Shown here in pieces: positions 10,437 to 18,728 of a stretch of DNA of 64,000 bases; position 1 is the first letter of the stretch; each line of letters opens with the position of its first letter. The stretch comes from Bradyrhizobium sp. 186 (GTDB lineage: Bacteria; Pseudomonadota; Alphaproteobacteria; Rhizobiales; Xanthobacteraceae): contig NZ_CP082164.1 in the NCBI RefSeq assembly GCF_023101685.1, forward strand, positions 9,517,001 through 9,581,000, written 5' to 3'. A model generated the notes under the pieces. The model saw nothing but the letters and a program-made list of their open reading frames with translations, was not told the DNA's origin and did not search any database. Position numbers and translations under genes: made by a program.

Positions 10437-11519
10437 ATGACCGAGGCCGTGGCGGACGACATCGTGGCCGTGCTGCCTCCCTTGCTCAAGGCGCTGGAAG
10501 CGCTGGGCTTCTTTCAGCGGCATTTGCATCCGCCGGCCTTCGCCTCTGTGATCAACGCGATCGGCGCGCCCGACGAGGCGCTGCAAGCGGCACGCGCGGC
10601 GCTCGGAGAGTGGCCCGGACAGTTTGCCGGCCTGCGCGATCGGCTGGATCGCGCCTGCAATGAGACGCTCGCCGCCTTCGCCGGCCTGCGCGATGTCGAG
10701 CGCGGCAATGGCGATCTCGTCGCCGTCTTCCGCGCGCTGCGCCACGTGCCGCGCGCGCAGGAGGCGCTGTATCCGCTTGCGGTGCAATTTCCGCCGGTGA
10801 GCAGCTTCTTCCTCAATGCGGCGAAGCGCGATGATGAGGACCTGCTGACGCGGCTGGAGGCAGGTGCGAGCGAGCACACCGGCATCTTCCACGATCACAA
10901 CGAGTCCGGCAGCCGCGGCGGCTTCTCGGTCTATGTGCCCGAATATTACGCACCCGATCGTGCATGGCCGCTGGTGATGGCGCTGCATGGCGGCAGCGGC
11001 AACGGACGCGGCTTTCTGTGGAGCTGGCTGCGCGATGCCCGCAGCTTGGGCGCGATCCTGGTGGCACCGACCGCGACCGGCCAGACCTGGGCACTGATGG
11101 GCGATGACACCGACACGCCCAATCTCATGCGCATCCTCGAGACCGTGCGCAGCCGCTGGACGATCGACGCCTCGCGCCTGCTGCTGACCGGCGTGAGCGA
11201 CGGGGGCACCTTCAGCTACGTCAGCGGGCTCGACGGCGCCTCGCCCTTCACGCATCTTGCGCCGGTGTCCGCGACCTTTCATCCGCTCATGGCCGAAATG
11301 GCCGATGCTGCGCGCATGCAGGGCCTGCCGATCTTCATCACCCACGGCAAGCTCGACTGGATGTTTCCGGTGCAGACCGCACGCCAGACACGGGCAGCGC
11401 TCTCAGTGGCCGGCGCGGACGTCACCTATCGCGAGATCGACGATCTCAGCCATACCTATCCGCGCGAGATCAATGCGAAGCTGCTGCAATGGCTGAATGG
11501 AGGACAGGAGCCATCATAG
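10437..11519 (+). CDS. alpha/beta hydrolase (phospholipase/carboxylesterase type) with N-terminal helical region
   Basis: About 360 residues. The first 150 or so residues are Ala/Leu-rich and unrecognised. The C-terminal half is an alpha/beta hydrolase: oxyanion region LVMALHGGSGNGRGF, nucleophile elbow TGVSDGGT with Ser254, and a late DLSHTYP that supplies the likely catalytic His; the acid is probably in HGKLDWMFP. It is predicted to be an esterase or carboxylesterase of unknown substrate. GAGGAAG precedes the start, and the 20-bp gap to the HtrA-like gene suggests one transcript and possibly a shared complex. Confidence 0.75.
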   Translation: MTEAVADDIVAVLPPLLKALEALGFFQRHLHPPAFASVINAIGAPDEALQAARAALGEWPGQFAGLRDRLDRACNETLAAFAGLRDVERGNGDLVAVFRALRHVPRAQEALYPLAVQFPPVSSFFLNAAKRDDEDLLTRLEAGASEHTGIFHDHNESGSRGGFSVYVPEYYAPDRAWPLVMALHGGSGNGRGFLWSWLRDARSLGAILVAPTATGQTWALMGDDTDTPNLMRILETVRSRWTIDASRLLLTGVSDGGTFSYVSGLDGASPFTHLAPVSATFHPLMAEMADAARMQGLPIFITHGKLDWMFPVQTARQTRAALSVAGADVTYREIDDLSHTYPREINAKLLQWLNGGQEPS

Positions 11520-11856
11520 TAGGCCCTGCTTGAGAGTCACGTCAGGCAACGCGCGCACGCGATCCCGGGCCTCGCGCAGGATCCGACGATCGGTCGCGCT
11601 CAGACTGCGAAGGTGGCGCATCCTGAAGAATGGCGGCGCCGTTGACGAATCCGAACTGGGACCGAACTTCTTCCTTGTCCAACGGAGCGGAGCAAAAGAA
11701 GTCGAAGTCGAGCGACTCTCGATGCCCCAGTTGAAGTGCAACAGCCGTTCCACCGCAGAGGACAAATCGTAAACCGCCCGAAGGAGCAAGGGACGGCCAG
11801 ATTTCGCGTTGAGCCGCAGGCAGGATCGACAGTTTCGGCTCAAGGCGTCGCGGCAT
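11514..11856 (-). pseudogene. decayed AbiEii/AbiGii-type nucleotidyltransferase gene
   Basis: From ATG 11856 the protein begins MPRRLEPKLSILPAAQREIW and soon shows the nucleotidyltransferase core FVLCGGTAVALQLGHRESLD followed by FDFF, the metal-binding signature of the AbiEii/MenT-like family. After about residue 75 (FGFVNGAAILQD) the frame loses its meaning and stops near 11542. A second frame ending at 11514 reads LSATDRRILREARDRVRALP, which looks like the natural C-terminus. The middle (well over 100 residues in normal family members) is therefore deleted and the junction is out of frame. The start overlaps the end of the upstream small gene by 17 bases. Presumed inactive. Confidence 0.65.
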
Positions 11857-12154
11857 CGAATGCCCTTCGCGGCGCCTTTTCCGGCAGTGCCGCGCCTGTC
11901 GCAAATGACAGACGCCCGCGCCAGAATTCCCAAGAGCGATCGCTGAACCAGCCCGGCTCTGAATGAAGCATGACGTCGGTGAGCCGTGCCTGCCCTATGG
12001 TCGCCTCCAACTGGAGAATGTCGTCATATGTCGCGAAATTCATGATCTGCGCAATGACGCGACCCTCGGAGAAGGGCCGCCCATCGACCTCCCGCCACCA
12101 GAGGTATTTGCGGCCGAGCTCGTCGATTAGGCGTTCGGGGGCGGTGACTGTCAT
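11840..12154 (-). CDS. hypothetical protein, partner of the nucleotidyltransferase pseudogene
   Basis: 104 residues, acidic-aromatic, no membrane segment: MTVTAPERLIDELGRKYLWW at the start, then DGRPFSEGRVIAQIMNFATY. Its 3' end overlaps the nucleotidyltransferase reading frame, so the two were probably a co-translated pair. Small proteins of this kind are often the antitoxin or accessory member beside AbiEii-like toxins, but no DNA-binding domain is recognisable here, so the role is inference only. Confidence 0.6.
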   Translation of the reverse strand: MTVTAPERLIDELGRKYLWWREVDGRPFSEGRVIAQIMNFATYDDILQLEATIGQARLTDVMLHSEPGWFSDRSWEFWRGRLSFATGAALPEKAPRRAFDAATP

Positions 12155-12313
12155 TGACCTGAATATAGCGAATCCCCCAGACCTAATCCACGATCATAGG
12201 GCCGACCTGGCCGGATTTGCCTCTCAATCGTCACCACAACTCCAACAGCCGCAGGCGTGCCGAGGGAACCGAGTTACGCGATCCACGTTATCAGCGGTCA
12301 CCGGAGGTTCGCC

Positions 12314-12520
12314 ATGCAGACTTTTTTTGGAATGATTTTGGGCGCGCTGCTGCTCGGCTGCGGCGTCTATGTCTATGACTCCATGCAGACGTCGTCCGTC
12401 GCCAACGGCGAGGTTGCGACCACCAATCGCACCATCGTGAACTGGGATGTCGCCAAGGCCGATTGGGACTCGCTGCGCGACCGCGCGCACAAGGGCTGGG
12501 TCCGCATCTCCTCGAAGTAA
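12314..12520 (+). CDS. small single-pass membrane protein
   Basis: 68 residues from ATG 12314, which follows GGAGG with a six-base spacer. One hydrophobic helix (FFGMILGALLLGCGVYVYDS, about residues 4-23) is followed by a polar tail ending WDSLRDRAHKGWVRISSK. Family not recognised. A strong stem-loop follows 18 bases after the stop, supporting a monocistronic transcript. Confidence 0.7.
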   Translation: MQTFFGMILGALLLGCGVYVYDSMQTSSVANGEVATTNRTIVNWDVAKADWDSLRDRAHKGWVRISSK

Positions 12521-12538
12521 CGTCGCTGAATAATGAAC

Positions 12539-12572
12539 AAGGCGCTGTCGCGATCCGCGGCGGCGCCTTTGT
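12539..12572 (+). terminator. stem-loop terminator after the small membrane protein gene
   Basis: AAGGCGC (12539-12545) pairs with GCGCCTT (12563-12569), with a GC-rich loop and a short T run. It lies between convergent genes, so it may act for both strands. Confidence 0.6.
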
Positions 12573-12600
12573 GTCGGCTGCGATTAGTGAGGCTAGCGCC

Positions 12601-13260
12601 TCAGTTCATCTTGGCCTTGCGGGCGTCGGCGATGACCTGCTCGAACTCGGTCATGCTGAGCACGCCCGGCACGCGGTACTTGCCGACGATAAAGGACGGG
12701 GTGCCGCGGAAGCCGAAGGCTTCGGCCTGGTCGTTGTTGCGCTTGAGGACGGCATCGATGTCCTGGGCGTGCTCGGTGAGATCGCGCTTCAGGCGGTCCA
12801 TGTCGACGCCGGCGCCGGCCAGAAGTTCGTTGATACGCGGCTCGGTCAGCCGCGAGCTGACGCCCATCATGGCGTCGTGGGCCTGGTGATATTTGTCCTG
12901 AAATTTTGCCGCGAGCGCGATCCGCGCCGCCGTGACCGACACCGGCCCGAGGACCGGCCAGTCCTTCATCACCAGCCTCACCTTGCCGTCGTCCTGGATG
13001 ACCTGGCGCAGCTCCGGCTCGAGCTTGCGGCAATAGGGGCAGTTGTAATCGGACCATTCGACGATGGTGATGTTACCGTCGGGATTGCCGGCGACGGGAA
13101 CGTCGGCGTCGCGCAGCACCTTGGCTTCGGTCAGCACCTCGTCATCGTCGGCAGCCGCGCGCGCCGAGGCGATGCCGCCCGCTGCGAGGGCGCCTACCCC
13201 GATCAGCGTCAGCGCCGCACGCCGCGTCGGCCCGAGGCTCTTGTTCCTGAATCCAGTCAT
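12601..13260 (-). CDS. DsbA-family thiol:disulfide protein (Com1/ScsC-like)
   Basis: 219 residues, exported, with thioredoxin fold. N-terminus TRRAALTLIGVGALAAGGIA is a twin-arginine-like signal. The active site is CPYC within VEWSDYNCPYCRKLEPEL, and the cis-proline loop is GTPSF. The order (CxxC near residue 75, helical insertion, cis-Pro late) matches periplasmic oxidoreductases of the DsbA/Com1 subgroup. It could oxidise or isomerise cysteines in envelope proteins; several small cysteine-containing periplasmic proteins and a DsbB are encoded nearby. Redox direction is not decided by sequence. Confidence 0.85.
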   Translation of the reverse strand: MTGFRNKSLGPTRRAALTLIGVGALAAGGIASARAAADDDEVLTEAKVLRDADVPVAGNPDGNITIVEWSDYNCPYCRKLEPELRQVIQDDGKVRLVMKDWPVLGPVSVTAARIALAAKFQDKYHQAHDAMMGVSSRLTEPRINELLAGAGVDMDRLKRDLTEHAQDIDAVLKRNNDQAEAFGFRGTPSFIVGKYRVPGVLSMTEFEQVIADARKAKMN

Positions 13261-13347
13261 ATCTCGTCCCGTTTCGGTCCCATCGCAGCAGATACGGTTT
13301 GGGACCGGGAATTGTTACCGGTCATATAGAGCGTTGCGGTCGCAATG

Positions 13348-14070
13348 TCATCGCACCAGCAGCGTGACCGCCAGCGGTACCAGGAACGAGGTCACCAAGG
13401 CGTTCATGCTCATGGCAATACCGGAAAATACACCGGCGATCTCGTCGACCTGGAACGCGCGGGCGGTGCCGATGCCGTGCGCGGCAAGGCCGGCGGCGAA
13501 ACCACGCGCCCGGAAATCGGTGATGCCGGTGCGGTTCATCAACGGGGTCACGATGATCGCCCCCATGATGCCGGTGAGAATGACGGAGACTGCGGTCAGC
13601 GAGGGATCGGCGTGCAGGGATTCGCTGATGCCCATGGCAACGCCCGCCGTGACCGATTTCGGCGCCAACGACAAGACCACGTCGCGCGGCAGGCCGGCGA
13701 GCTCTGCCAGCAGCACCACCGACACCACCGCCGTGTCCGAGCCCGCGACCAGCGCCACCAGCATCGGCACGATGGAGGCGACCACACGCGCGCGGTTCTC
13801 GTAGAGCGGCACCGCAAGCGCGACGGTGGCGGGCCCCAGCAGGAAATGCACGAACTGCGCACCGGCGAAATAGGTCGTGTAAGAGGTTCCGGTCGCGAGC
13901 AGGAATGCGCCGATGATCCACATCGCATGCAGCACGGGGTTGGCGAGCGGATGCCGCCGCGTCGCCAGCGACACCGCATCCGTGCTCGCATAGACCAATA
14001 GCGTCACGGTCAGCCAGAGCAGCGGCGACTGCGAGAGATAGACCCAGAGCGAGAACGGATTGTCCTTCAT
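13348..14070 (-). CDS. lrgB: LrgB/CidB-family membrane protein
   Basis: About 240 residues, with multiple hydrophobic helices. The motif GPATVALAVPLYENRARV and the late AHGIGTARAF are LrgB hallmarks. It is paired with LrgA through a four-base ATGA overlap. LrgAB/CidAB proteins are holin-like; in bacteria studied they affect murein hydrolase activity or transport small carboxylates such as pyruvate or glycolate. Which applies here is unknown. Confidence 0.88.
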   Translation of the reverse strand: MKDNPFSLWVYLSQSPLLWLTVTLLVYASTDAVSLATRRHPLANPVLHAMWIIGAFLLATGTSYTTYFAGAQFVHFLLGPATVALAVPLYENRARVVASIVPMLVALVAGSDTAVVSVVLLAELAGLPRDVVLSLAPKSVTAGVAMGISESLHADPSLTAVSVILTGIMGAIIVTPLMNRTGITDFRARGFAAGLAAHGIGTARAFQVDEIAGVFSGIAMSMNALVTSFLVPLAVTLLVR

Positions 14071-14450
14071 TGCGCGTCCTGTTGCCTGAGCAGGCGGCTG
14101 ACCAGGCGGAATGTCAGGACGGTCGTAAGCAGGGTGAGGACCACCGAAAGCGCGAGCACAAGGACGATGGCGACGCCGTGGGACGCGAGCTGATCGAGCT
14201 TCTGCACGACGCCGACGCCGGCCGGCACGAACAGCAGCGAGAGATGGGCGAGCAGGCCCTTGCTCGCCGTCTCCACACCGCCATCGCGCAGCGGTCCGCG
14301 CGCGAGTGGCGCGAATCGGTCGCGCGCAAGCAGCAGGATCAGAAGCAGCAGCAGGCCGAGCACGGGCCCCGGCAAGGGCAGCCCGAGGCCGCGCGCGACG
14401 GCTTCGCCGATCAACTGGCAAAGCAGGATGAGGCTGAGACTCGCAAGCAT
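14067..14450 (-). CDS. lrgA: LrgA/CidA-family holin-like membrane protein
   Basis: 127 residues, four predicted membrane helices. LPLPGPVLGLLLL and LLFVPAGVGVV are the family-typical segments. It is upstream of and translationally coupled to lrgB. It lies 34 bases downstream of the thioesterase gene on the same strand, so the three may share a transcript. Confidence 0.87.
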   Translation of the reverse strand: MLASLSLILLCQLIGEAVARGLGLPLPGPVLGLLLLLILLLARDRFAPLARGPLRDGGVETASKGLLAHLSLLFVPAGVGVVQKLDQLASHGVAIVLVLALSVVLTLLTTVLTFRLVSRLLRQQDAQ

Positions 14451-14484
14451 GACGGTCGCATCAAGGGATGCGCCGGCAGGCTTG

Positions 14485-14973
14485 TCAATCGTCGCGCTGT
14501 GCGTGCGCCGTGCTCAGCACCTGCGAAGCCGCAACGCGAGGCAGCATCGCCATCAGCGTGCCGGACATGGTGGCAATCAGCGTCGTCAGCCCGTTGTGCT
14601 CGGCAAAGGCCTTGGCCTCGCAGAACGTCAGCGTGCGGCCGGGCTTGATAACCTCGGCCGTGAACACGAAGCGCTCGCCGCGGGCGGGTGCGAGCAGCGT
14701 GGTCTTGAACTCGACGGTGAGGATGTCGACCTCGCGCGGCATCAGCGTGAAGGCAGCCACGCCGCATGCGTTGTCGAGCCCCGCGGTGATGATGCCGGCA
14801 TGAACAAAGCCGTTCTGCTGCGTAAACGCAGGCGAATGCAGCATCGCCAGCTCGACCTCGCCGGGCGCAAGGTGGACGATCGAGATGCCGAGCGTGCGCA
14901 TCGCCGGCTGGCCGTCAATCAGGGCGGTTGCAGCCGTGCGGTAGTCCGGGTTTTTCGGCTCGAATGCAGCCAT
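14485..14973 (-). CDS. PaaI-type hotdog thioesterase
   Basis: 162 residues. The hotdog motif NGFVHAGIITAGLDNACG corresponds to the HGG-type active-site helix of the PaaI/YbdB acyl-CoA thioesterases, and VEFKTTLLAPARGE is the following strand region. It likely hydrolyses an acyl- or aryl-CoA. Its start follows a tiny ORF by three bases, and upstream are two operators for the divergent TetR regulator, so it is the probable target of that regulator. Confidence 0.8.
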   Translation of the reverse strand: MAAFEPKNPDYRTAATALIDGQPAMRTLGISIVHLAPGEVELAMLHSPAFTQQNGFVHAGIITAGLDNACGVAAFTLMPREVDILTVEFKTTLLAPARGERFVFTAEVIKPGRTLTFCEAKAFAEHNGLTTLIATMSGTLMAMLPRVAASQVLSTAHAQRDD

Positions 14974-14976
14974 GGC

Positions 14977-15111
14977 TTACACCTCTGCCGGCTCGGCGAG
15001 CTGCTTCATGACGATCTCGCGGACGGCGTCGGCGAACGGCGCGGATTTGCGCAGCCCACGATCCATGTGCCACGGATAGACCGCGCCGCGATTGGTCGCC
15101 TCCTGCTCCAT
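14977..15111 (-). CDS. small ORF (44 aa), function unknown
   Basis: Reads MEQEATNRGAVYPWHMDRGL then RKSAPFADAVREIV to a TAA at 14977. AGGGA lies seven bases upstream of the ATG, and the stop is three bases before the thioesterase ATG, so coupling is possible. It may be a genuine small protein or the 3' remnant of a larger lost gene between the thioesterase and the TetR operators. No family recognised. Confidence 0.4.
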   Translation of the reverse strand: MEQEATNRGAVYPWHMDRGLRKSAPFADAVREIVMKQLAEPAEV

Positions 15112-15136
15112 CGCAAGTCCCTGCCCTCTGATTATT

Positions 15137-15152
15137 GATACGGTAGCGTATC
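15137..15152. promoter_or_regulatory. TetR-type operator copy 1
   Basis: GATACGGTAGCGTATC, an inverted repeat of GATACG around a four-base centre, in the gap between the divergent thioesterase unit and the tetR gene. A near-identical second copy lies 35 bp away, a strong sign of a dedicated binding site. Confidence 0.75.
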
Positions 15153-15171
15153 AGCCTCCTTCCGCGTTAGC

Positions 15172-15187
15172 AATACGGCACCGTATC
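15172..15187. promoter_or_regulatory. TetR-type operator copy 2
   Basis: AATACGGCACCGTATC; on the other strand GATACGGTGCCGTATT, matching copy 1 at 13 of 16 positions. It is 22 bp upstream of the tetR start codon, suited to autorepression. Confidence 0.72.
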
Positions 15188-15209
15188 AAGAACCGGCGAG
15201 GCTTCCATC

Positions 15210-15758
15210 ATGAGCGACGGCAAGGGCGATGTCTGGGTCGAGGCGGGGTTTACCGAGTTCGCCCGCTCGGGGGTCGAAGGGGTGCGGGTCGAGGTGCTCG
15301 CCAAGAACCTGGGCGTCACCAAGGGCGGCTTCTACCGCCGCTTCGCCGACCGTGCCGCGCTGCTCGGTGCCATGCTGGAACGTTGGCGCGAGGGGCGCGC
15401 AGCAGCCATCGCGCAGCAGACGAGCCTCGACGGACAAGCCCCCCGCGAGCGGCTGAAGGCGGTGATCCAGCTCTATTCCGAGCGGCTGAACCCCGAGGGC
15501 ATGGCGATCGAGCTTGCGATCCGGCAGTGGGCCCGTTCGGACGAGAGCGCGGCGGCGGCGGTGGCGAGCGTGGACGCGGCCCGGCTCAAGCACGTTGCCG
15601 AGCTCTATCGCGCCACTGGCCTGGCGGCCGAGGACGCCGACGCGCAGGCCTTCCTGTTCTACTGTTTCATCTTCGGCCAGAGCCTGTTGTTCGTCGAGCG
15701 CGGCGCGCGCAAGCGGTCGCAGCTCGTGGCGAAATCGGCCGAGAAATTGTTGGACTAA
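15210..15758 (+). CDS. TetR/AcrR-family regulator
   Basis: 182 residues. N-terminal HTH: VEAGFTEFARSGVEGVRVEV and LAKNLGVTKGGFYRRFADRA, the classic TetR recognition helix (KGGFYRRF). The C-terminal ligand domain is helical and unspecific. It is divergent from the thioesterase/LrgAB unit, with two matching operators between them, so it probably represses that unit and itself and responds to an acyl-CoA or aromatic ligand (inference). Confidence 0.88.
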   Translation: MSDGKGDVWVEAGFTEFARSGVEGVRVEVLAKNLGVTKGGFYRRFADRAALLGAMLERWREGRAAAIAQQTSLDGQAPRERLKAVIQLYSERLNPEGMAIELAIRQWARSDESAAAAVASVDAARLKHVAELYRATGLAAEDADAQAFLFYCFIFGQSLLFVERGARKRSQLVAKSAEKLLD

Positions 15759-15764
15759 AGCGAG

Positions 15765-15791
15765 AGAGGCCGGAGCTTTACTCCGGCCTCT
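15765..15791. terminator. bidirectional terminator
   Basis: Perfect 11-bp inverted repeat AGAGGCCGGAG / CTCCGGCCTCT with a five-base loop, between the convergent tetR and the following minus-strand gene. No long T-run, but stem strength and position fit termination for both. Confidence 0.7.
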
Positions 15792-15807
15792 GCGTCGTCT
15801 CGAAGCC

Positions 15808-16299
15808 TCAGGCGGCGCCCTTCAACTTCTTGTTGCATTCGCTGTAGTAGCCGCCGCCCTTCTCGATCCACTTCATGCCGCCATTCCCGTTGGTGGTCTT
15901 GTTGGCATTGTACTGGTCGACGCAGGTGTGCAGGCGGGCCTTGCCGGCGGTCTCCTTGGCATATTTCGGGTCCACCGCGTTCGGGTAGATCGCGGGTCCG
16001 GCCGGCAGAGTCGGAGCGGCAGCGGGGGCCGCCTCCTTCTTGGCCTGCTTCGGCTCGGCCGGAGCCGCGGGCACAGCCGGAGCAGCCGCGGTTGGCGCAG
16101 CTGCGGGCGTTGCATCCGCACCGCACTGGGCCTTGCGGAAGTCATTCCACTTTGTGGTGCCGAGCGAGCCGTCCTTCTTGGCCGCCTGATATTTCGCGCT
16201 GCACTCCTGCGAAGTCAGCGCCTGCGCCGGCCCGCTGGCCACCAACGCGGCAAATCCCGACACCGCAACCGCACACAACAATCTTGATTGAATGGTCAT
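15808..16299 (-). CDS. periplasmic protein with two PsiF-like cysteine segments
   Basis: 163 residues with a clear signal peptide (LLCAVAVSGFAALVASGPAQA). Two short cysteine-containing segments, SQECSAKYQAAKKDGSLG and LHTCVDQYNANKTTNGNGG, flank an Ala/Pro-rich linker (about residues 60-100). The cysteine pairs could be disulfide-bonded in the periplasm. Proteins of this type are common in Bradyrhizobium but functionally unknown. Confidence 0.75.
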   Translation of the reverse strand: MTIQSRLLCAVAVSGFAALVASGPAQALTSQECSAKYQAAKKDGSLGTTKWNDFRKAQCGADATPAAAPTAAAPAVPAAPAEPKQAKKEAAPAAAPTLPAGPAIYPNAVDPKYAKETAGKARLHTCVDQYNANKTTNGNGGMKWIEKGGGYYSECNKKLKGAA

Positions 16300-16499
16300 C
16301 CCTGGTCTCCTCCTTGGTCTTCCCCGACGGAAGCGAAACGAGGATTGCTATCCTAACGTGCTCGCGGCTTCCGACAAGGAAGCGATGGCGTTCGCGGCGA
16401 AAATATAGTGATCCTACCGTTTGCATTATTCATGTCGCGTTCAGCAACGCGAGCCGACCTTCGCGCCCTTCACAATTCTCGCAAGAAGAGTGCAACACC

Positions 16500-16784
16500 A
16501 TGACCCTCACGTCCCGCCTCGCCGCCGTCGCCCTCGCCTCCCTGCTCGCAACCGGCGCCGCTTTCGCCCAGACCGCCGCACCGGCTGCCAAGACCGATAC
16601 CAAGACGACAACCGCCGCCCCCGCAGACAAGAAGGCGCCGAAGGAGCACTCGGCCGAGTCGCTCGAATGCTCCAAGCAGGCCGACGCCAAGGGCCTGCAT
16701 GGCAAGGAGCGCAAGAAATTCCGCTCCGAGTGCATCAAGGGCGCGAAGGTCGGCACTGCCGCTCCCGCCGCCGACAAGAAGTAA
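16500..16784 (+). CDS. PsiF-repeat periplasmic protein
   Basis: 94 residues. Signal peptide ends at GAAFAQ; an Ala/Thr/Lys-rich linker follows, then one PsiF repeat (SLECSKQADAKGLHGKERKK, then FRSECIKG). PsiF proteins were first named as phosphate-starvation-inducible in E. coli; the molecular role is unknown. It is divergent from the other small cysteine-bearing periplasmic gene, with a 200-bp intergenic region that must carry both promoters. Confidence 0.8.
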   Translation: MTLTSRLAAVALASLLATGAAFAQTAAPAAKTDTKTTTAAPADKKAPKEHSAESLECSKQADAKGLHGKERKKFRSECIKGAKVGTAAPAADKK

Positions 16785-16884
16785 ATCCGTCAGGATCCTC
16801 CTCTCGGCTTCGGCGCGAGGCGCGCGCATTGCGGCATGACGTAGCCGCAATTGTGCGCCTCGCGCCGATTTGCGATAAGGTGGC

Positions 16885-17970
16885 GTGAAGCAAATCACCG
16901 CCTCCCTGCCGTTCGAATTACCGAGCCGTGCCAAGATCTTGAGCACGGTAGAGACGCTCGTCATCGGCACGGCCGGCGGCCTGGTGTTTCTGGTCGCCGG
17001 CCTTCCCGGCGGGCTGATCTCGGGCTCCATGATCGCGGTCGGCATCGCCGCGATTGCCGGGCGCCAGCTCATGCTGCCGCCGCTCCTGACCCAGATTGTG
17101 CTGGTGCTGCTCGGCATTTCGCTGGGCTCCGTCGTCTCGCGCCATTTGATTCAGCAGGTCGGCGCCTATCCCCTGACCATCGGGCTATTGGCGCTCGCGA
17201 CCTTCTGCTCGACGTTCGGCTCGAGCTATTACCTCCAGCGTATCCACGGCTGGGACCGCACTTCGGCGTTCCTTGCCGGCAGCCCTGGCGCGCTGTCACA
17301 GATCACGATCCTGGCGGTCGAGCGCGGCGCCGACCTTCCGGGCATCGCGGTGGTGCAGACCATGCGCGTCATCATCCTCACCGCGGCATTGCCGATGGTG
17401 CTGGCGCTGGCAGGCGTCGCGCCGTCCGCCGCGCCGTCGCTGACCGCGACGATCGCCTCGCCGCTCGAGCTCGTCGAGCTGGTCGCCGCCTCGCTGGCGC
17501 TGGCGCTTCTGCTGCGGCTGGTCAAATTTCCGGCGAGCTGGATGTTCGGCGCGATGATCGCCTCCAGCGTGCTGCATGGCGCGGGCTGGGTCGAGGGCGG
17601 CCTGCCGAACTGGGGGCGCGGCGTGGCGCTGGTCGGCATCGGCGCGTTGATCGGCAGCCGCTTCGCGCGAATGCGGATCAAGACGCTCGCCGGCCACATC
17701 AATGCGGCGCTGGGCTCATTTGCCGTGGCAATCGCCGTCTCCGCCGTCTTCGTCGGCATCGTGGCGCTCACCACGCAGGTGAAATTCTCCGACGTCGTCG
17801 TCGCCTTTGCGCCCGGCGCGATGGACGCCATGCTGGCGCTGGCGCTGACACTCCACATCGACCCGATCTTCGTCGGCGCCCATCATCTGTCGCGCTTCGT
17901 GTTCGTGACGATCGCGACCCCGGGCATCGTGCACTTGTTCGGGCGCACGCAGGACGATGTGGATGATTAG
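16885..17970 (+). CDS. AbrB-family (PF05145-type) integral membrane protein
   Basis: 361 residues, about ten hydrophobic helices, GTG start. The repeated GLPGGLISGSMIAVGIAA and FPASWMFGAMIASSVLHG segments are the two halves of the duplicated AbrB module, and LAGSPGALSQI matches the conserved family loop. These proteins were once labelled ammonia monooxygenases but are membrane proteins of unknown, possibly transport or regulatory, role. Confidence 0.82.
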   Translation: MKQITASLPFELPSRAKILSTVETLVIGTAGGLVFLVAGLPGGLISGSMIAVGIAAIAGRQLMLPPLLTQIVLVLLGISLGSVVSRHLIQQVGAYPLTIGLLALATFCSTFGSSYYLQRIHGWDRTSAFLAGSPGALSQITILAVERGADLPGIAVVQTMRVIILTAALPMVLALAGVAPSAAPSLTATIASPLELVELVAASLALALLLRLVKFPASWMFGAMIASSVLHGAGWVEGGLPNWGRGVALVGIGALIGSRFARMRIKTLAGHINAALGSFAVAIAVSAVFVGIVALTTQVKFSDVVVAFAPGAMDAMLALALTLHIDPIFVGAHHLSRFVFVTIATPGIVHLFGRTQDDVDD

Positions 17971-17985
17971 GTGGCGCCTCTTCTC

Positions 17986-18023
17986 CCTCGCCCCGCTCTT
18001 GCGGGGAGAGGGGCGGGGCGAGG
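17986..18023. repeat. palindromic intergenic repeat, probable bidirectional terminator
   Basis: CCTCGCCCCGC pairs with GCGGGGCGAGG around a short GC-rich centre. It lies between the convergent AbrB-family and DsbB genes. A related sequence (CGCCCCGTTCTTACGGGGAG) recurs at 30631, marking a dispersed repeat. Confidence 0.65.
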
Positions 18024-18026
18024 TGA

Positions 18027-18569
18027 TCAACCCCGATTCACCGTCCGCACAAATCCCCACGCGGCGATCGCGGCCATCAGCAGCGAGATCAGCACGTTGT
18101 AGCCGGCGAGCGAGAGGCCGAGGAAGCGCCACTGCACCTCGTCGCAGCGCACCACCTTCACGGTGTCGAGCCGCGAGAGCAGGTCGGTGGCACTGCCGAG
18201 ATTAGCGACGGGACCGGAGCAATCGGTCGGCCCCTTCCAGAATCCCCATTCGACGCCTGAGTGATAGGTGCCGAGCCCGGCATTGGCGAGCGTCGCCAGC
18301 ACGAGGATCGCAAGGCCCGCGAGCAGCAGGGGCCGCGGCGCGCCGCCTCTCGCCGCAAGGGCCGTGAGCGCGCCGAGCGGGATCGCGAGATAATAGGCGT
18401 AGCGCTGCTCCAGGCAGAGCGGACAGGGCAGGATCTCCAGCACAAGCTGGAAGAACCAGGCACCTGCGATCGTCACTGCGGCGATCAGCGCGACCGCGAG
18501 CGAGGCGGTCAGCGCGGAGCCGCTCGCAGCCGGCCTGAACGCAGGTATTGCGGCATTCTGGGTCGCCAC
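18027..18569 (-). CDS. dsbB: disulfide bond formation protein DsbB
   Basis: 180 residues, four membrane helices. The first periplasmic CxxC is in LEILPCPLCLEQRYAYY, the DsbB signature; the second cysteine pair is represented by the Cys of GPTDCSGP and the Cys of VVRCDEV. DsbB re-oxidises DsbA using quinone. The DsbA-family protein at 12.6 kb is a candidate partner, but it is not in the same operon. Confidence 0.88.
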   Translation of the reverse strand: MATQNAAIPAFRPAASGSALTASLAVALIAAVTIAGAWFFQLVLEILPCPLCLEQRYAYYLAIPLGALTALAARGGAPRPLLLAGLAILVLATLANAGLGTYHSGVEWGFWKGPTDCSGPVANLGSATDLLSRLDTVKVVRCDEVQWRFLGLSLAGYNVLISLLMAAIAAWGFVRTVNRG

Positions 18570-18728
18570 GGCAGCCTCTTTCGGATGGGACGTCGCCTTA
18601 AGGCTCTAGCGCCGGCCCATGCGGCTGTCGAGAACGGCGGGGATCACTTTGGCGCGGGTTGACCCCGCTTTGTCCATGGCTATAGTCCGCCGGCTTCGCG
18701 ACGCCCTCCCTTTCAGGGCCGACCGAGG

